From Rhizobacter koreensis (lineage in GTDB: Bacteria; Pseudomonadota; Gammaproteobacteria; Burkholderiales; Burkholderiaceae_C): 64,000 nt of DNA. The position numbers were made by a program, and so were the translations under genes. Shown here in pieces: positions 17,239 through 26,753 of the stretch. Where the stretch lies: contig NZ_JABWMJ010000013.1 in NCBI RefSeq assembly GCF_013366375.1, forward strand, positions 79,824 through 143,823. Reading direction: 5' to 3'. The number at the start of each line of letters is the position of its first letter. Positions within the stretch are counted from its first letter, which is position 1. The notes under the pieces were generated by a model. That model did not search any database and was not told the DNA's origin. It saw only the letters and a program-made list of their open reading frames with translations.

Positions 17239-17882
17239 CGCGGCACCCCTGCGCTGCTGGCGGCGAGGCGGTTTCGTCGCCTCCACCAGAGCGCGCCGAT
17301 CCCCAGAACGGCTAAGCCCGCAATGAGCAGTTCCAGCCGGCGCCAGTCGTCGTGAGCGTGTGCAGCCTGGGCGCCATGTCCGCTTGCTTCCCCGTGCGCA
17401 TGGCCGTGGCCGGGATCGGCTGCCGCAACCGCGGTGGTTACCTGGAGCGTGCCTTCGAGCAGATCGCTGTCCCTGCCGGCGACGAAGGTGACCACGATCG
17501 GGTGGGACCCGGGCTGGCTCAGCGCCTTGAGCAATGCGGGATCGTCGACGGCGTAGTCGCCCTGGTCGGCGTGGAACTTGGCGCCCGCCTTCAGACTGCC
17601 CGACTCGATCTCGACGCGCGCGTTCAACACGGGCTCGTTCGTCTCGAAGCGGTCGATCAGGATGGACAGCTCGCCGCCACCCAGCGTGGCCACGAGCTCG
17701 AACTGCTCGGACTTGGATTCCATCCTGGGCGCTGACCCAGCCCTGCCGGTGACGCTCGGCGGGCCATCTAGGTGTTCCCCGTCGGGTCCGTGTGCCCCGG
17801 GGGAAGCGACGCCGGGTGACGTAGCAACGAAGAAAACGAGCGCCGCTGCGGTCATGCGGATCGTGAAGGTCGAAAGGCTCAT
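17235..17882 (-). CDS. Membrane-anchored periplasmic accessory of RND pump
   Basis: The 215-aa protein has a signal peptide and the motif SPGAHGPDGEHLDG (about 27-40), nearly identical to that of the adjacent adaptor. A beta-rich periplasmic domain follows, then a His stretch (GHGHAHGEASGHGAQAAHAH, about 158-177) and a C-terminal membrane helix (LLIAGLAVLGIGALWW). It is coupled to both neighbours by overlaps. Topology suggests a periplasmic sensor or metal-delivery partner anchored in the inner membrane. No characterised family name is assigned. Confidence 0.8.
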   Translation of the reverse strand: MSLSTFTIRMTAAALVFFVATSPGVASPGAHGPDGEHLDGPPSVTGRAGSAPRMESKSEQFELVATLGGGELSILIDRFETNEPVLNARVEIESGSLKAGAKFHADQGDYAVDDPALLKALSQPGSHPIVVTFVAGRDSDLLEGTLQVTTAVAAADPGHGHAHGEASGHGAQAAHAHDDWRRLELLIAGLAVLGIGALWWRRRNRLAASSAGVPR

Positions 17883-19093
17883 GGTGTAACTCCCAGAGAC
17901 TGATTGAGCCGCGCACGCGCCGCACCGACCGCAGCGCGTTGACGTGCCAGGGCCGCGTCTGCTTGCGCGGCGGTCGCCAGTGCACGCAGCAGGTCGGGCA
18001 ACGCCGTCTCGCCGGCGCGAAATGACTTGTCGAGCAACTGCGCGCGCTCGCGCAGCAGCGCCGCTCGCGTCTGCTCCCCGGCTACTTGTTGCTGTGCGGT
18101 TTCGAAGCCTTCGCGCGCCGTACGCACGTCTGCAGCCTGACGCTCCGTCAGCCGCTCGGTCTGTACGCGCAGCACCTCGAGCTCCGACAAGGCAGCGGCT
18201 TCCAGAGGACCGCTCCGCGCGTCGGTGCCGAACGGGATCCTGAGCGCAACGCCGACGCTGTCTTGACGCCCTTGAGCGCCTCCCGAGCGCTCCTGTCGCC
18301 AGCTCACGGCAACCTCAGGCGGATCACGCCGCGAACGGCGCAGGCTCTCGAGCTGCGCCCGCGTACGCTCGCCTTCCAGCCTGGCGAGAACCAGCTCGGG
18401 ATGCTCCGCGGGCGACGCCGAACGATCCGGCTCGCTGAGGTCGACCGGGTTCGCCAACCCCGTCAGCACCGTCAACTTGGTGGTGGCCGCCGCGACGCGT
18501 TGCTGCATCTCTGCCAACAACGCCTCGGCGCCTAGCACCTCGGCCCGCGCGACCAAGGCATCGGCGCGTGCCAGATCGCCCGCCAGCACCCTTCGGTCGA
18601 CGTCGGCGCTGAGCGATTGCAGCACCCGGAGCTGCTCCTGCGCGGCGGCGAGGTCGGCTTGATGCAAAGCACGCGACCAAGCGGCTTCGCGCACCTCGCC
18701 GGCGACGCGCCAGCGCCCGACGTGCTGGGCGGCGCGTGCGACGTCGAGCTCTGCGGCAGCAGCCGCGCCCAGCGCCGAGCGCCGGCCGGGAGTCCAGAAC
18801 GGCGCGACAACGCCGAGCTCGGTCTCGTTGGCGCCTGAACGTCCGTTTCGGCGCGCCAAGTCCACGCTTGGCGCCTGCGGGGTCAAGCCGGACGCTGCAG
18901 CTTGGCGGGCCAGCGCGACCTGTTCCCGCCCGCGCGCGTCGGCGGCTGCGGCCGCGCGCTCCCAGGCTGCGTCAACCGCTTGCGCCAGCGCGATGGCTGC
19001 GGGTTCCCCGGGCAGGGTCGTTTGGGCAAGGCTCGGCGCACAGGTCACCGCGCCGGCAAGAAGCCATGGCGCGGCCCATCGTTGATGTTTCAA
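17879..19093 (-). CDS. TolC-family outer-membrane channel (RND operon)
   Basis: The channel protein is about 404 aa. The most plausible start is a TTG at 19093, which begins KHQRWAAPWLLAGAVTCAPS, a signal peptide; upstream in-frame sequence gives no signal. A weak GGGAA precedes it. TolC helical repeats follow with Ala/Arg/Glu-rich coiled segments. It overlaps the next gene by ATGA. It forms the tripartite pump with the adaptor and RND proteins downstream. Confidence 0.85.
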   Translation of the reverse strand: MKHQRWAAPWLLAGAVTCAPSLAQTTLPGEPAAIALAQAVDAAWERAAAAADARGREQVALARQAAASGLTPQAPSVDLARRNGRSGANETELGVVAPFWTPGRRSALGAAAAAELDVARAAQHVGRWRVAGEVREAAWSRALHQADLAAAQEQLRVLQSLSADVDRRVLAGDLARADALVARAEVLGAEALLAEMQQRVAAATTKLTVLTGLANPVDLSEPDRSASPAEHPELVLARLEGERTRAQLESLRRSRRDPPEVAVSWRQERSGGAQGRQDSVGVALRIPFGTDARSGPLEAAALSELEVLRVQTERLTERQAADVRTAREGFETAQQQVAGEQTRAALLRERAQLLDKSFRAGETALPDLLRALATAAQADAALARQRAAVGAARARLNQSLGVTP

Positions 19094-19178
19094 GTTCGTT
19101 CCCGCAGGACTGGCAGCCCGGTTGGGGCGCCACACGCAGTGCCGGTGCGCCAGGGGCGCACCGGGGCCGATCAACTGA

Positions 19179-19550
19179 TCAGCAAGACCGAGGAGGTCGG
19201 CGTGGTCCTTCGAGGAAGGGAGACGAACAGGGATGACCGCGAAAGGCCGGCTGGGCGGCGGACATCCGAACCGCGGCTCCCAACTGGATGGCAGCCGGCA
19301 GAACCGCCACAGCGCTCAAGTAGGCGTCAGACTGAACCGCATGCTGGATCGATTCGTCCGAATCGTCCTGGTGAAAGCCGTCGCTCTCCTGGTCATGCGC
19401 ATCGTCATGGTGGTGTGCCGCCGCGGACCAATGCGCCATCGCATGGCGCCCTTCAGCGCCGGTTTCGTCTGCGAGCGAGGTCGCCGCCCACGTGAGAGCC
19501 TGCCAGGGCAGCAGGACCATCACCAGGAGCGAAGCGATCGAACGACGCAT
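19179..19550 (-). CDS. Secreted His-rich protein with RRPPRS tail (copy 2)
   Basis: The 123-aa protein has a signal (ASLLVMVLLPWQALTWA), a His cluster (AAHHHDDAHDQ near residue 46) and C-terminal tail GPRRPPRSC. The tail and layout match the small exported family represented at 6636, 34897, 40333 and 41913, although the central Cys motif is reduced here. The ATG at 19550 is preceded by TAGAAT ending 7 bases upstream, so transcription may start at or next to the start codon. It is first in the RND operon and is a probable metal-binding or sensing peptide. Confidence 0.65.
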   Translation of the reverse strand: MRRSIASLLVMVLLPWQALTWAATSLADETGAEGRHAMAHWSAAAHHHDDAHDQESDGFHQDDSDESIQHAVQSDAYLSAVAVLPAAIQLGAAVRMSAAQPAFRGHPCSSPFLEGPRRPPRSC

Positions 19551-19793
19551 TCGCGCATTCTAATTGGCGGGTCCGCACGGCAAGGCACCATAGGTGCGCC
19601 GGCCGGGGAGCACTGGCCCGACGGATAGCAGCAGCCGGCGCTTCCACGCTGCCGCTCTGCAGCCACACGAGCACTACAACCCGCCGCTGCCTTGCCGCCG
19701 GAAGGCTCGACGTGCATCGAGGCGAACTCGCCACACTTGGCTAGCCGCAGCTGATCTTCGGCAGCCACGCGGGCAACGTGGCTGCAGCTGGGG

Positions 19794-20177
19794 CTAAACG
19801 AGCCAGACCCACAGGGCAACGCCGAACACCACCCAAAGCACGACGATCAGGGCTGCGCCGACTCGGCTTGCCGGCCTTGATCCTTGCGTCGTCATCCATT
19901 CATCTGCTCGGTTTCGGCAGTCGGCCAGGACCTGCGCGGGTAACAGCCTGATGGTCAACCAGATCAAACCGGGGAGCAGCAATACCTCGTCCACGTATCC
20001 CAGCACCGGGATGAAGTCGGGGATGAGGTCAATGGGACTGAGCGCATACGCCACGACGAAGAAGCCTAAGGCCTTCGCATACCACGGCGTCGCGCGGTGC
20101 TTGCGCGCAAACCACAGGGTCACTGCATCGCGTTTGATCCGCTTGGCCCAGCCTTTCAGCTTGTCCCCTAAGGTCAT
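19794..20177 (-). CDS. YkvA/DUF1232 membrane protein
   Basis: The 127-aa protein carries the DUF1232 core YALSPIDLIPDFIPVLGYVD (about residues 44-63). Hydrophobic segments flank it, and a C-terminal helix VGAALIVVLWVVFGVALWVW closes the protein. The ATG at 20177 is chosen because it immediately precedes the conserved N-terminal Lys/Arg-rich amphipathic part. The family is widespread and of unknown function. It is not obviously linked to metal resistance. Confidence 0.88.
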   Translation of the reverse strand: MTLGDKLKGWAKRIKRDAVTLWFARKHRATPWYAKALGFFVVAYALSPIDLIPDFIPVLGYVDEVLLLPGLIWLTIRLLPAQVLADCRNRADEWMTTQGSRPASRVGAALIVVLWVVFGVALWVWLV

Positions 20178-20297
20178 GCCCGAGCATGCCACGGCCGCCA
20201 AGGCATGGTTTACGTCGCGAACTCGCCCTGCGATGGCGCCTCCAGTGCAGCGTGCAGCGATGCTACAAACCGCACGAACAGGACAGGAGGGATCCAC

Positions 20298-20543
20298 ATG
20301 CTCGGAGCTTGGAGCATCTTCGGGGACCGCAACCCGCCCCGAGACGGCGAATCGATCGTGTACGTGGCGGCATCAGTGCCTGCGAGGTCGCCCCAGCATC
20401 CACTCGGTCGGGTAGTCGCGGTCGTCTATAGCGCAGGCTCGCTCTTGGACCAAGACGGCAACGTGTTCCCTGCGCCGCCGGGCCAGCCGTGGACGTCATT
20501 GCCGCCCACCGCGTGGCAGGAACGCAGGTCCGAAAGTCGATGA
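20298..20543 (+). CDS. Hypothetical 81-aa protein
   Basis: The ATG at 20298 has a near-perfect Shine-Dalgarno (AGGAGG, 7 bases upstream), which is the main support. The product begins MLGAWSIFGDRNPPRDGESI and is soluble, Pro/Arg-rich, with no membrane segment or known motif. It starts 121 bp from the divergent DUF1232 gene. I do not recognise the family. Confidence 0.5.
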   Translation: MLGAWSIFGDRNPPRDGESIVYVAASVPARSPQHPLGRVVAVVYSAGSLLDQDGNVFPAPPGQPWTSLPPTAWQERRSESR

Positions 20544-21004
20544 GCCACCCTCGCCCTCGCCCGCGCCCGCGCCGCGACGGAACTATTCGGAGCCAAGCCT
20601 CGGCGGTGCCGGGGATTCGCTGGGACGTCGACACACGAGCTGCTCCCGTCGCGTTGCGTGTTTCACTAGCGGCACACCCGCAGACGCGGTGCCCTCGCAG
20701 CGCTTTAGCTGATCCACATGGATGATAACTGTCATTATCAACAGCGCTATTCGTGGAGCTCCGAGGAGAGCCCGAGCCGGCTGACACCCGATAGACGAAC
20801 CGGTCGTTGGCTGAGCAATGGTCCGTCGGGCAGCTTTCGAGCGGAGCGGTCACTCGCCTTCCGACGGCGAGTGGCTCAGTTTTAACTGGAGCCGTCCGCC
20901 CCAGTATGACGCCGGACCTTCCGCGCCGCGGCAGCCCGGTCGGCACGTCGGTGCTGCCGCCCACTCAGTACCTGTGATGCCGAGACGAGCCTCGCCTCCC
21001 CTCA
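20544..21004. other. Accessory DNA without a supported gene
   Basis: Neither strand shows a credible gene here. The region holds one AT-rich partial dyad at 20721-20739 (listed separately). The rest has short shadow frames only. Confidence 0.45.
20721..20739. promoter_or_regulatory. Fur-box-like dyad without an attached gene
   Basis: The 19-bp stretch GATGATAACTGTCATTATC matches the classical Fur-box 19-mer at 14 positions. It stands out as AT-rich in GC-rich DNA. No gene start is appropriately placed on either side, so it may be a leftover operator from a deleted gene or chance. Confidence 0.3.
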
Positions 21005-21440
21005 TCAGCCGGTAGGCAGGGTCCCTTTGCAGGCGGGATAGCCGGTGCAGCTCCAAGACTGGCTTCCCGCGTTGGGGCCGCGCTTGGCTGTCTTCAGCGT
21101 CATCGACCTCGAGCACTTGGGGCTAAGCGGCACCTGTGCCACTGACTACTGGGGCGGCACCCGCGCAGCGAGGGGCTTTCTCTGCTCGGGAGGGTTGGCG
21201 GCGCCAGCACGGCCTAGCGATGCCTTGGCGCGGCGGATTAGCTCAATGAGCGTGTTCCCGTCCCTGAACTCTAGGCTTCGGCCGTGCGCAAAGGCCTTCG
21301 CCTCATCCGTGAAGGTTCCGCAGGTCACCACGAAGCCCCCCCACGGCTCCTTGGGCCGCCATCACGCCGTAGAACTCGCTGACGACCTGGACTCCGACCT
21401 TGAAGGCTCTCCACTGTTTGCACTGGACCAGAAATGGCTG
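21005..21440 (-). pseudogene. Remnant of Mrr-type restriction endonuclease with Zn ribbon
   Basis: The minus strand encodes PFLVQCKQWRAFKVGVQVV and then EFYGVMAAQGAVGG, the catalytic core of the Mrr_cat fold (QxK motif as QCK). GFVVTCGTFTDEAKAFAHG continues the domain after a one-base shift in a run of seven G. A TAG then interrupts the frame (near 21148). The same frame carries PKCSRSM, AKRGPNAGS and CTGYPACKGT, a topoisomerase-type C4 zinc ribbon, before TGA at 21005. The N-terminus is not recognisable upstream. The gene is clearly inactivated. Confidence 0.75.
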
Positions 21441-21445
21441 GGTGG

Positions 21446-22078
21446 AGTGGTGCAGCCCCTGGCGCTCTGGGGCGCTGCTCGTCCCGGGGCGGTATTCGCG
21501 GGCACCGTCGATGTTCGACTCGTCCGGTCGTCAGATGCCTACGAGCAGGCTTCAGGGAGCAATCCCGAGACCGTGCAGAAGTCACGCTCGCTCGCGAAGC
21601 CCGACCACCGGTCAGAGCCCCTAACGCACAAACCCGACACTCTGTCGGCGCGGGAATCGCCACGTCCCCGCCTCGTGCTGATGGGGATTGGCGATCGACC
21701 GAGTCGGCTCGACGCTCCGGCGCGCTGTGCGGGCGGCGGCGCTGCAATGCCTGCAGCGTGGGCCCCGGCAATCTCCAGGAGCCCCATGACGTTTCTAGAT
21801 GTGGTGATGCTGACGAGCCGACGGGGAGCCGAGGTGCCGCCTGCCGGCTTCCCAACCAGGCTTGGTCTTGAAGACGAGTGGCTCGTTCCCCTTCTGCCGC
21901 AAGGGGACGCCGTGTCCACCTGGGACACCATCTGGTCCGCGCGCAGGCGAGCACCGCCGAGGCAACTCCAGGCGGCCGTGATTGGGGCCTGGGCGGAGCC
22001 GCATCGCCACTCGCGAGGTTTGCGCCGCTTTCGCGAGTGCTTGGTGAGCGTCCTGCCGTCCCATCTTGACGGCGGCGA
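21446..22078. other. Unassigned DNA, possibly decayed N-terminal part of the Mrr-like gene
   Basis: Long open frames occur on both strands, but their translations are Arg/Pro/Ser-rich with no motifs. By position, the N-terminal membrane portion of the Mrr-like enzyme could have been here. I see no sequence that confirms it. Confidence 0.35.
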
Positions 22079-22342
22079 TCAGCGTGACGGTGGGTTGATC
22101 TCGTCGGTGGTCTCACCGTCTTCGTAGTACCTGGCGATGGCCTTATCCAAGCGCTTGATCAGCGCGTTGATGGATTCGCCATCGCGTCGCACCAGCATGG
22201 CAAGTGCGTTGTGGCCGTCTGATGCAGTGGCGGCGCATTCGATGGGGTAGATCGCGCCAAGCGTGATGTCTCCGCCGTCGTCGATCAGGGTCTCGATGTT
22301 CTTCACGGGCAACTTGTCTCGAGCACCGCTTGGGGCTTCCAT
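22079..22342 (-). CDS. Small acidic protein overlapping IS66 transposase 3' end
   Basis: The 87-aa product begins MEAPSGARDKLPVKNIETLI and contains the segment ATASDGHNALAMLVRRDGES. It is compact, acidic and without membrane segments. It overlaps the 3' end of the IS66 tnpC by 40 bp. Small frames like this often travel with IS66 elements, so it is probably a passenger gene. Function is unknown. Confidence 0.6.
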   Translation of the reverse strand: MEAPSGARDKLPVKNIETLIDDGGDITLGAIYPIECAATASDGHNALAMLVRRDGESINALIKRLDKAIARYYEDGETTDEINPPSR

Positions 22343-23352
22343 CGGTGCGGCAGCAACTCGTCGATGCGGGTGTTGAGCTGCGTTGGCAGCCGTTGCAATA
22401 CGTCGCGCAGGTAGGCCCAAGGATCGTGCCCGTTTAGCTTGGCCGACTGCACCAGGCTCATCACCACGGCCGCGCGCTGGCCGGCGAGCTCGCTGCCGCA
22501 GAACAGCCATGCCTTCCTTCCCATTGCCCAGGGCTTGATCTGCTGCTCGAGGTGGTTGTTATCGATGGCCACCGCGCCGTCATCCAAGTGCCGCGTGAGC
22601 GCCCGCCAGTGGTTGAGCGTGTAGTCGATGGCCCCCGCGATGGGGCCGCCGTCGGGCACGAGTCGGCGCTCCAACTCGAGCCACGTCTGCAGTTTGTCCC
22701 ACAGCGGCTTGCTCAGTTCCTGGCGATGCGCCCGGCGTGTCTTGTCATCCAAGTCCGTGAGCGCGCGCTCGACCTCGTAGATGCGTGCGAAGCGTCGGAT
22801 CGCTTCCTCGGCAAGCGGGCTTGCCCCGGCGCTGGCGAGTTCGTCGAACTTGCGTCGGGCGTGCGCGGCGCAGGCTGCGGCCGCGCGGTCGGGGTAGACA
22901 CGCCCATCCAGCACCGTGTCGTAGGCCGCGTAGCGGTCGGTCAGCAGCGTGCCGGTCCAAGGGCGAAGGCCCGTGCGATCGTCGCCGGCGAGGAAGGCCA
23001 CCGGGTACTGCGCCCCGCGGCCCAGGCAGAACTCGTAGACGACGCCAGGGGTGGCGTCGTGGCGGCTTCGCGCATAGCCCCAGATGTAGGCTCGCCGAGT
23101 CTTACCGGCGCCCGGGTCGAGCATCGCAACCGGCGTCTCATCGGCGTGCAGCACGCGGCAGCCGAGCACGAAGCGCTTGTGCGCGTCGTACAGCGGCTCG
23201 AGCGCCGCGCCGGTCGCACCCGCCCAGGCTGCAAGCGTCGAGCGCGGCGTGTGCACCCCCGAGCGGGCGTTGATCGCTTCCTGCCGGTAGTACGGCAGGT
23301 GATCGACGAAGCGGCTTATCACCGTATGCGCGAGCAGCCCACCGGCGGCCAT
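22303..23352 (-). pseudogene. tnpC: IS66-family transposase TnpC, 5'-truncated
   Basis: About 349 residues of the DDE domain and C-terminus of an IS66 TnpC are present: LAHTVISRFVDHLPYYRQEA, ADETPVAMLDPG, LLTDRYAAYDTV and IDNNHLEQQIKPWAMGRK. A full TnpC is about 500-530 aa. The N-terminal zinc-finger and helix region and the tnpA/tnpB genes are missing, and the frame breaks off at 23352. The element cannot transpose alone. A related fragment is at 39640-40156. Confidence 0.9.
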
Positions 23353-23554
23353 GGCGGCCTATACCTCGCATAGCAGATCGTTCGTGCAGATTTGCAGTTG
23401 TTTCGGCCTTCGACAGCTGTCTCCGGAGGGGCCATTGGTACCGGTGCGCACCACATTCGTGAGAAGTACCCTAGCGGCGTAGGCAGGAGCTGGCGCTACG
23501 GGCGGAAGCCGCGTCATAGTCGCTCTTCAAGTCACGAGAGCACGAGCAGAGCAC

Positions 23555-23809
23555 ATGGGTCGCGACATACGCATCGATGGTGACTACCAAATACATGCAC
23601 TCGCGATTCCGGCATCCGATCGCGCCGGATTTGTTGCCGCCGTAAAGATCAAGCGGATCCGTGGTATCCCGAACGCGCCCCAGGACGCCTTTGAAAAAGA
23701 AAGGCTCGCTGGCGGGTTCGTCTGGCCCACTGCCGAAGCGGCTCGCCTATACGCGATCGCGAAGGCCGAGGACGTCATCCGGCAGGAGCCCTTTCGGTTG
23801 CGCTGCTGA
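23555..23809 (+). CDS. Hypothetical 84-aa protein
   Basis: The small soluble protein begins MGRDIRIDGDYQIHALAIPA and ends with EAARLYAIAKAEDVIRQEPF. Composition is balanced and unlike the Arg/Pro-rich shadow frames nearby, which supports coding. A weak GAGCAGAG lies upstream of the ATG. No family is recognised, and it stands alone between IS fragments. Confidence 0.42.
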   Translation: MGRDIRIDGDYQIHALAIPASDRAGFVAAVKIKRIRGIPNAPQDAFEKERLAGGFVWPTAEAARLYAIAKAEDVIRQEPFRLRC

Positions 23810-24167
23810 CCGTCACCTGGTGCCGCGCACCATCCTTGCCGCTTCGCCCTCGTGTGCCCACCTGGCGTCTTCCATGCCATAGACCGGCAGGTCTTGTGCC
23901 CGCAGCACCATGCAAACGTCCCACCGCCGGTACCTTGACGGCCGCATGAGCGTTCTCCCTAGAAGTGCTGATCGCCCTGGCAGGTTGGAACGGTAGGACG
24001 TCGGGCCAAGTTGAGCAGCGACGAACTCTAGTCGCCTAGCGTGCGAGGGCAGCTGCCGAAGCTCCACGAGCTTACGAACGGGGAAGAGCGGCACTCAGTC
24101 ACCGTTGCAGATGGCTTGGCGGCCGGGGCGTCCCTTCCGTCGTGCTCCGCTCAGCGGGCTCGAATAA
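23810..24167. other. No gene seen
   Basis: This short accessory stretch contains only shadow frames on both strands. No repeat or operator was recognised. Confidence 0.4.
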
Positions 24168-24386
24168 TTACAGCGGCTGCCCTCGGGCGCCGTCAACAGC
24201 CCGGGCAAAGGCTTGCACCATCTGAGTGTCTTCACCGGCGTGCTCTTCCAAGCCTGTCCTGATCGCAGGTAAGTAAGGGCTGGCGTGCTCGCCCCTTCGC
24301 GAAGCTGCGCCTGCCAGCAGCTTCCTAACCATTGGAACAGCGGCGACAGCGGCGCCGACCCAGAACAGAGACTTGAAAAGCTTCAT
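24168..24386 (-). CDS. Small membrane-anchored hypothetical protein
   Basis: The 72-aa product has an N-terminal hydrophobic helix (SLFWVGAAVAAVPMV) followed by a polar, acidic domain (TGLEEHAGEDTQMVQAFARA). The N-terminus MKLFKS is a credible start. No family is known and no operon partner is evident. Confidence 0.45.
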   Translation of the reverse strand: MKLFKSLFWVGAAVAAVPMVRKLLAGAASRRGEHASPYLPAIRTGLEEHAGEDTQMVQAFARAVDGARGQPL

Positions 24387-24566
24387 TCAGTGCACCTCGG
24401 CAGCATTGCGCTCCGCCACGCAGAAACGTGGCGCCGTTATCGCGCAGGCCATGGCCTGCATCAGATCACAGCAACCGGTGTACCCGAGATTCTGCGGCAG
24501 ACATCGCCATAGGTGCCTGCCAGCCGACGGGGGCACGACCCGGCGAGCCAGTGCGCTGCGCCGCCG

Positions 24567-25313
24567 TTATCCCCACGCCCCGCCGTGCTGGCCACTAGCA
24601 ACATCATGTTGGCGCGCCGATACCTGCAGTTGCTGTCGGATCGCGGCCATCCTGCGTTCGATTTTCAGCCAGTCCCTGGCGTAGCCACTCTTCTTCAAGC
24701 TGAATGCCTTGAGCTGCTTTAGCTTTGCGAGACTTAGCTTCAGGTCTTCTATGGACATCATTAGGCGGTTGCATTGGTCACGTTCCGCCGAATCGAGCTT
24801 GCCGCCTGATTGGTCCAGGAGCTCGGCTGGATCCAGCCCCTGTGCAGTGCCCTGCTCGTCCGCGCTCTCGAAGACGATGCGCAAGACCTTGGAGGGCTTC
24901 TTGTGCGCCAGGCGCTCTTGTCGAGCTGACGGCAGGGGCGTGGGTTTGAGGGCCTCGAGAGCCCCCGAACGGCCGGCCTGCGCCAGCGAGGGGCTCACCT
25001 GGCGCTCAGGTAGACCGAAGACCACCGGCGCGACCGCGCGGAAGCCGCGAGGACCCCGCGCCCCGTCCGGCGGGCGCCCGTCGCAGCTCTGGCTCCGATC
25101 AGGAGCACTGGGAACGGCGAATCGCTTCCGCCGAACGACGATCAGCGGTTGCTGTGCCGCAGACGGCTGAACCGGCGAGCCGGAGAAAGCTGCTTCGGCG
25201 GCAAGTCTTGCCGTGCTCTTTGATGATGGCGGATCCTCGAGGGTCAGGCTCTGCAGGACGATGTTGCCCGGATCCCGTAGGAAGGTTTCAGTCGGGTTGT
25301 CGCGAAATTGCAT
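24567..25313 (-). CDS. Hypothetical protein with C-terminal coiled coil
   Basis: The 248-aa frame has a disordered Pro/Ser/Arg-rich N-terminal half and a helical C-terminal third (SIEDLKLSLAKLKQLKAFSL, LKIERRMAAIRQQLQVSARQ) that looks genuinely coding. There is no clear ribosome-binding site at the ATG. The first codons lie only about 80 bp from the IS3 left end. It may be a gene fragment separated from its start by the insertion. Function is unknown. Confidence 0.4.
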   Translation of the reverse strand: MQFRDNPTETFLRDPGNIVLQSLTLEDPPSSKSTARLAAEAAFSGSPVQPSAAQQPLIVVRRKRFAVPSAPDRSQSCDGRPPDGARGPRGFRAVAPVVFGLPERQVSPSLAQAGRSGALEALKPTPLPSARQERLAHKKPSKVLRIVFESADEQGTAQGLDPAELLDQSGGKLDSAERDQCNRLMMSIEDLKLSLAKLKQLKAFSLKKSGYARDWLKIERRMAAIRQQLQVSARQHDVASGQHGGAWG

Positions 25314-25445
25314 GTAGTGGTGGGTTGTCGATCAGGAGACCGCTCACCCTCCCCTGAATGTTGAAGCCACCGTCGCATTGCGCAGAAATGGTGAAGTTGA
25401 CCCAGTTTCGCGGAGCCCCGATCCTTATGAGAGGAGGACGCCGCG

Positions 25446-25766
25446 ATGTCAAAGACCCGACCGCCGTACCCGGCGGAGTTTCGCCAGCAGATCGTCGAAC
25501 TGGCACGTGCCGGTCGTACGCCGACCGAGCTCGCGCGTGAGTTCGGCTGCTCTGCGCAGACCGTCACCAACTGGATCGCACAGGCTGCGCTCGACGATGG
25601 CAAGCCGCTGCCCGGCAAGGAGGGGTTGAGCAGCGCCGAGCGTGCTGAGCTTGCGCGGCTGCGCCGTGATAACCGGCGGCTGCAGATGGAGCGCGACATC
25701 TTGGCAAAGGCTACGGCCTGGTTCGCCGCCAGAGGCGAGAAGACGCCCACGTCGTCTTCGAGCTGA
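25446..25766 (+). CDS. IS3-family transposase OrfA
   Basis: The 106-aa protein has the N-terminal helix-turn-helix (ELAREFGCSAQTVTNWI, about residues 27-43) and the leucine-zipper segment ELARLRRDNRRLQMERDILA, which is standard for OrfA. It ends 2 bp before the first ATG of orfB in another frame. Programmed frameshifting would normally produce the OrfAB fusion. Confidence 0.92.
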   Translation: MSKTRPPYPAEFRQQIVELARAGRTPTELAREFGCSAQTVTNWIAQAALDDGKPLPGKEGLSSAERAELARLRRDNRRLQMERDILAKATAWFAARGEKTPTSSSS

Positions 25767-25768
25767 TC

Positions 25769-26714
25769 ATGGCGAATCAGGCCTGCTTTCCCGTCGATGC
25801 GATGTGCCGCGCTCTGCAGGTGTCCCCCAGCGGGTTCTACAGCTGGCGTGATCGAGAGCCGTGCAAGCGCGCGATCGACGATGCGGTGATGACCGAGCGC
25901 ATTCGCGCGGTGCATGCCGGGTCCGATGCGACCTATGGCATGCCGCGGGTGCGCGCCGAGCTGATGGACCAAGGCGTGGTGATCAGCCGAAAGCGCGTTG
26001 CGCCTGATGCGCCGCGCTCAGATCCGTGGCGTGAGCCGCCGCCGCGGCTTCATCGTGACCACGCGGCGCGACGCGCGCAGTGCGCCTGCGCCCGACCTGG
26101 TGCAGCGGCGCTTCAGCGCCGGCGGACCGGATCAGCTCTGGGTGGCCGACATGACCTACGTCCCGACGTGGGCGGGCTTCGTCTTCCTGGCCGTGGTGCT
26201 CGACGTGTGGAGCCGCCGTGTGGTGGGCTGGGCTATCGGCGAGCGCATGACGGGCGAGTTGGTCCTGGCGGCGCTCAACATGGCGCTGCAGCAACGCAAG
26301 CCTGAAGCCGTCGTGCACCACAGTGACCAGGGTAGCCAGTACACCGCGATCGAGTTCGGAAAGCGCTGCAGGGAGATGGGCGTGCGACCGTCGATGGGCA
26401 GCGTGGGCGATGCCTACGACAACGCCATGGCCGAGAGCTTCTTCGCCAGCCTCGAGTGCGAGCTGATCGATCGTCGCAACTTCAAAAGCAAAACCGAGGC
26501 GAGGCTGGCGCTGTTCACGTACATCGAGGGCTGGTACAACCCGCGCCGCCGCCACAGCGCGCTCGGCTACCGCTCACCGGCCGACTTCGAAAGCAGACAC
26601 GGCAGACTCGAAACCGCACGCGTGCAACACGGGTTACCCACCGCCGGCGTCAGCGTGGCGTGCGCCACGCCGCCGGTGGATAACCCTGCACCGACAACCA
26701 TCGAACCGGCTTGA
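25769..26714 (+). pseudogene. IS3-family transposase OrfB, frameshifted
   Basis: The first frame gives MANQACFPVDAMCRALQVSP and continues to VVISRKRVA. A two-base loss near 26002 then shifts into the frame LMRRAQIRGVSRRRGF. The DDE signatures are all in the second frame: LWVADMTYVPT, VVHHSDQGSQYT and DNAMAESFFASLE. All catalytic blocks are present but split, so the transposase is inactive as read. Confidence 0.9.
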
Positions 26715-26753
26715 GATCCAAGCTCAAGACTCTCCGCGGGACGGGGTCAACTC

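Noticed and set aside
21045..22127. A 360-codon open frame on the plus strand
   Set aside because: Its first third is antisense to the recognisable Mrr-like remnant, and the rest shows no domain, signal or RBS.
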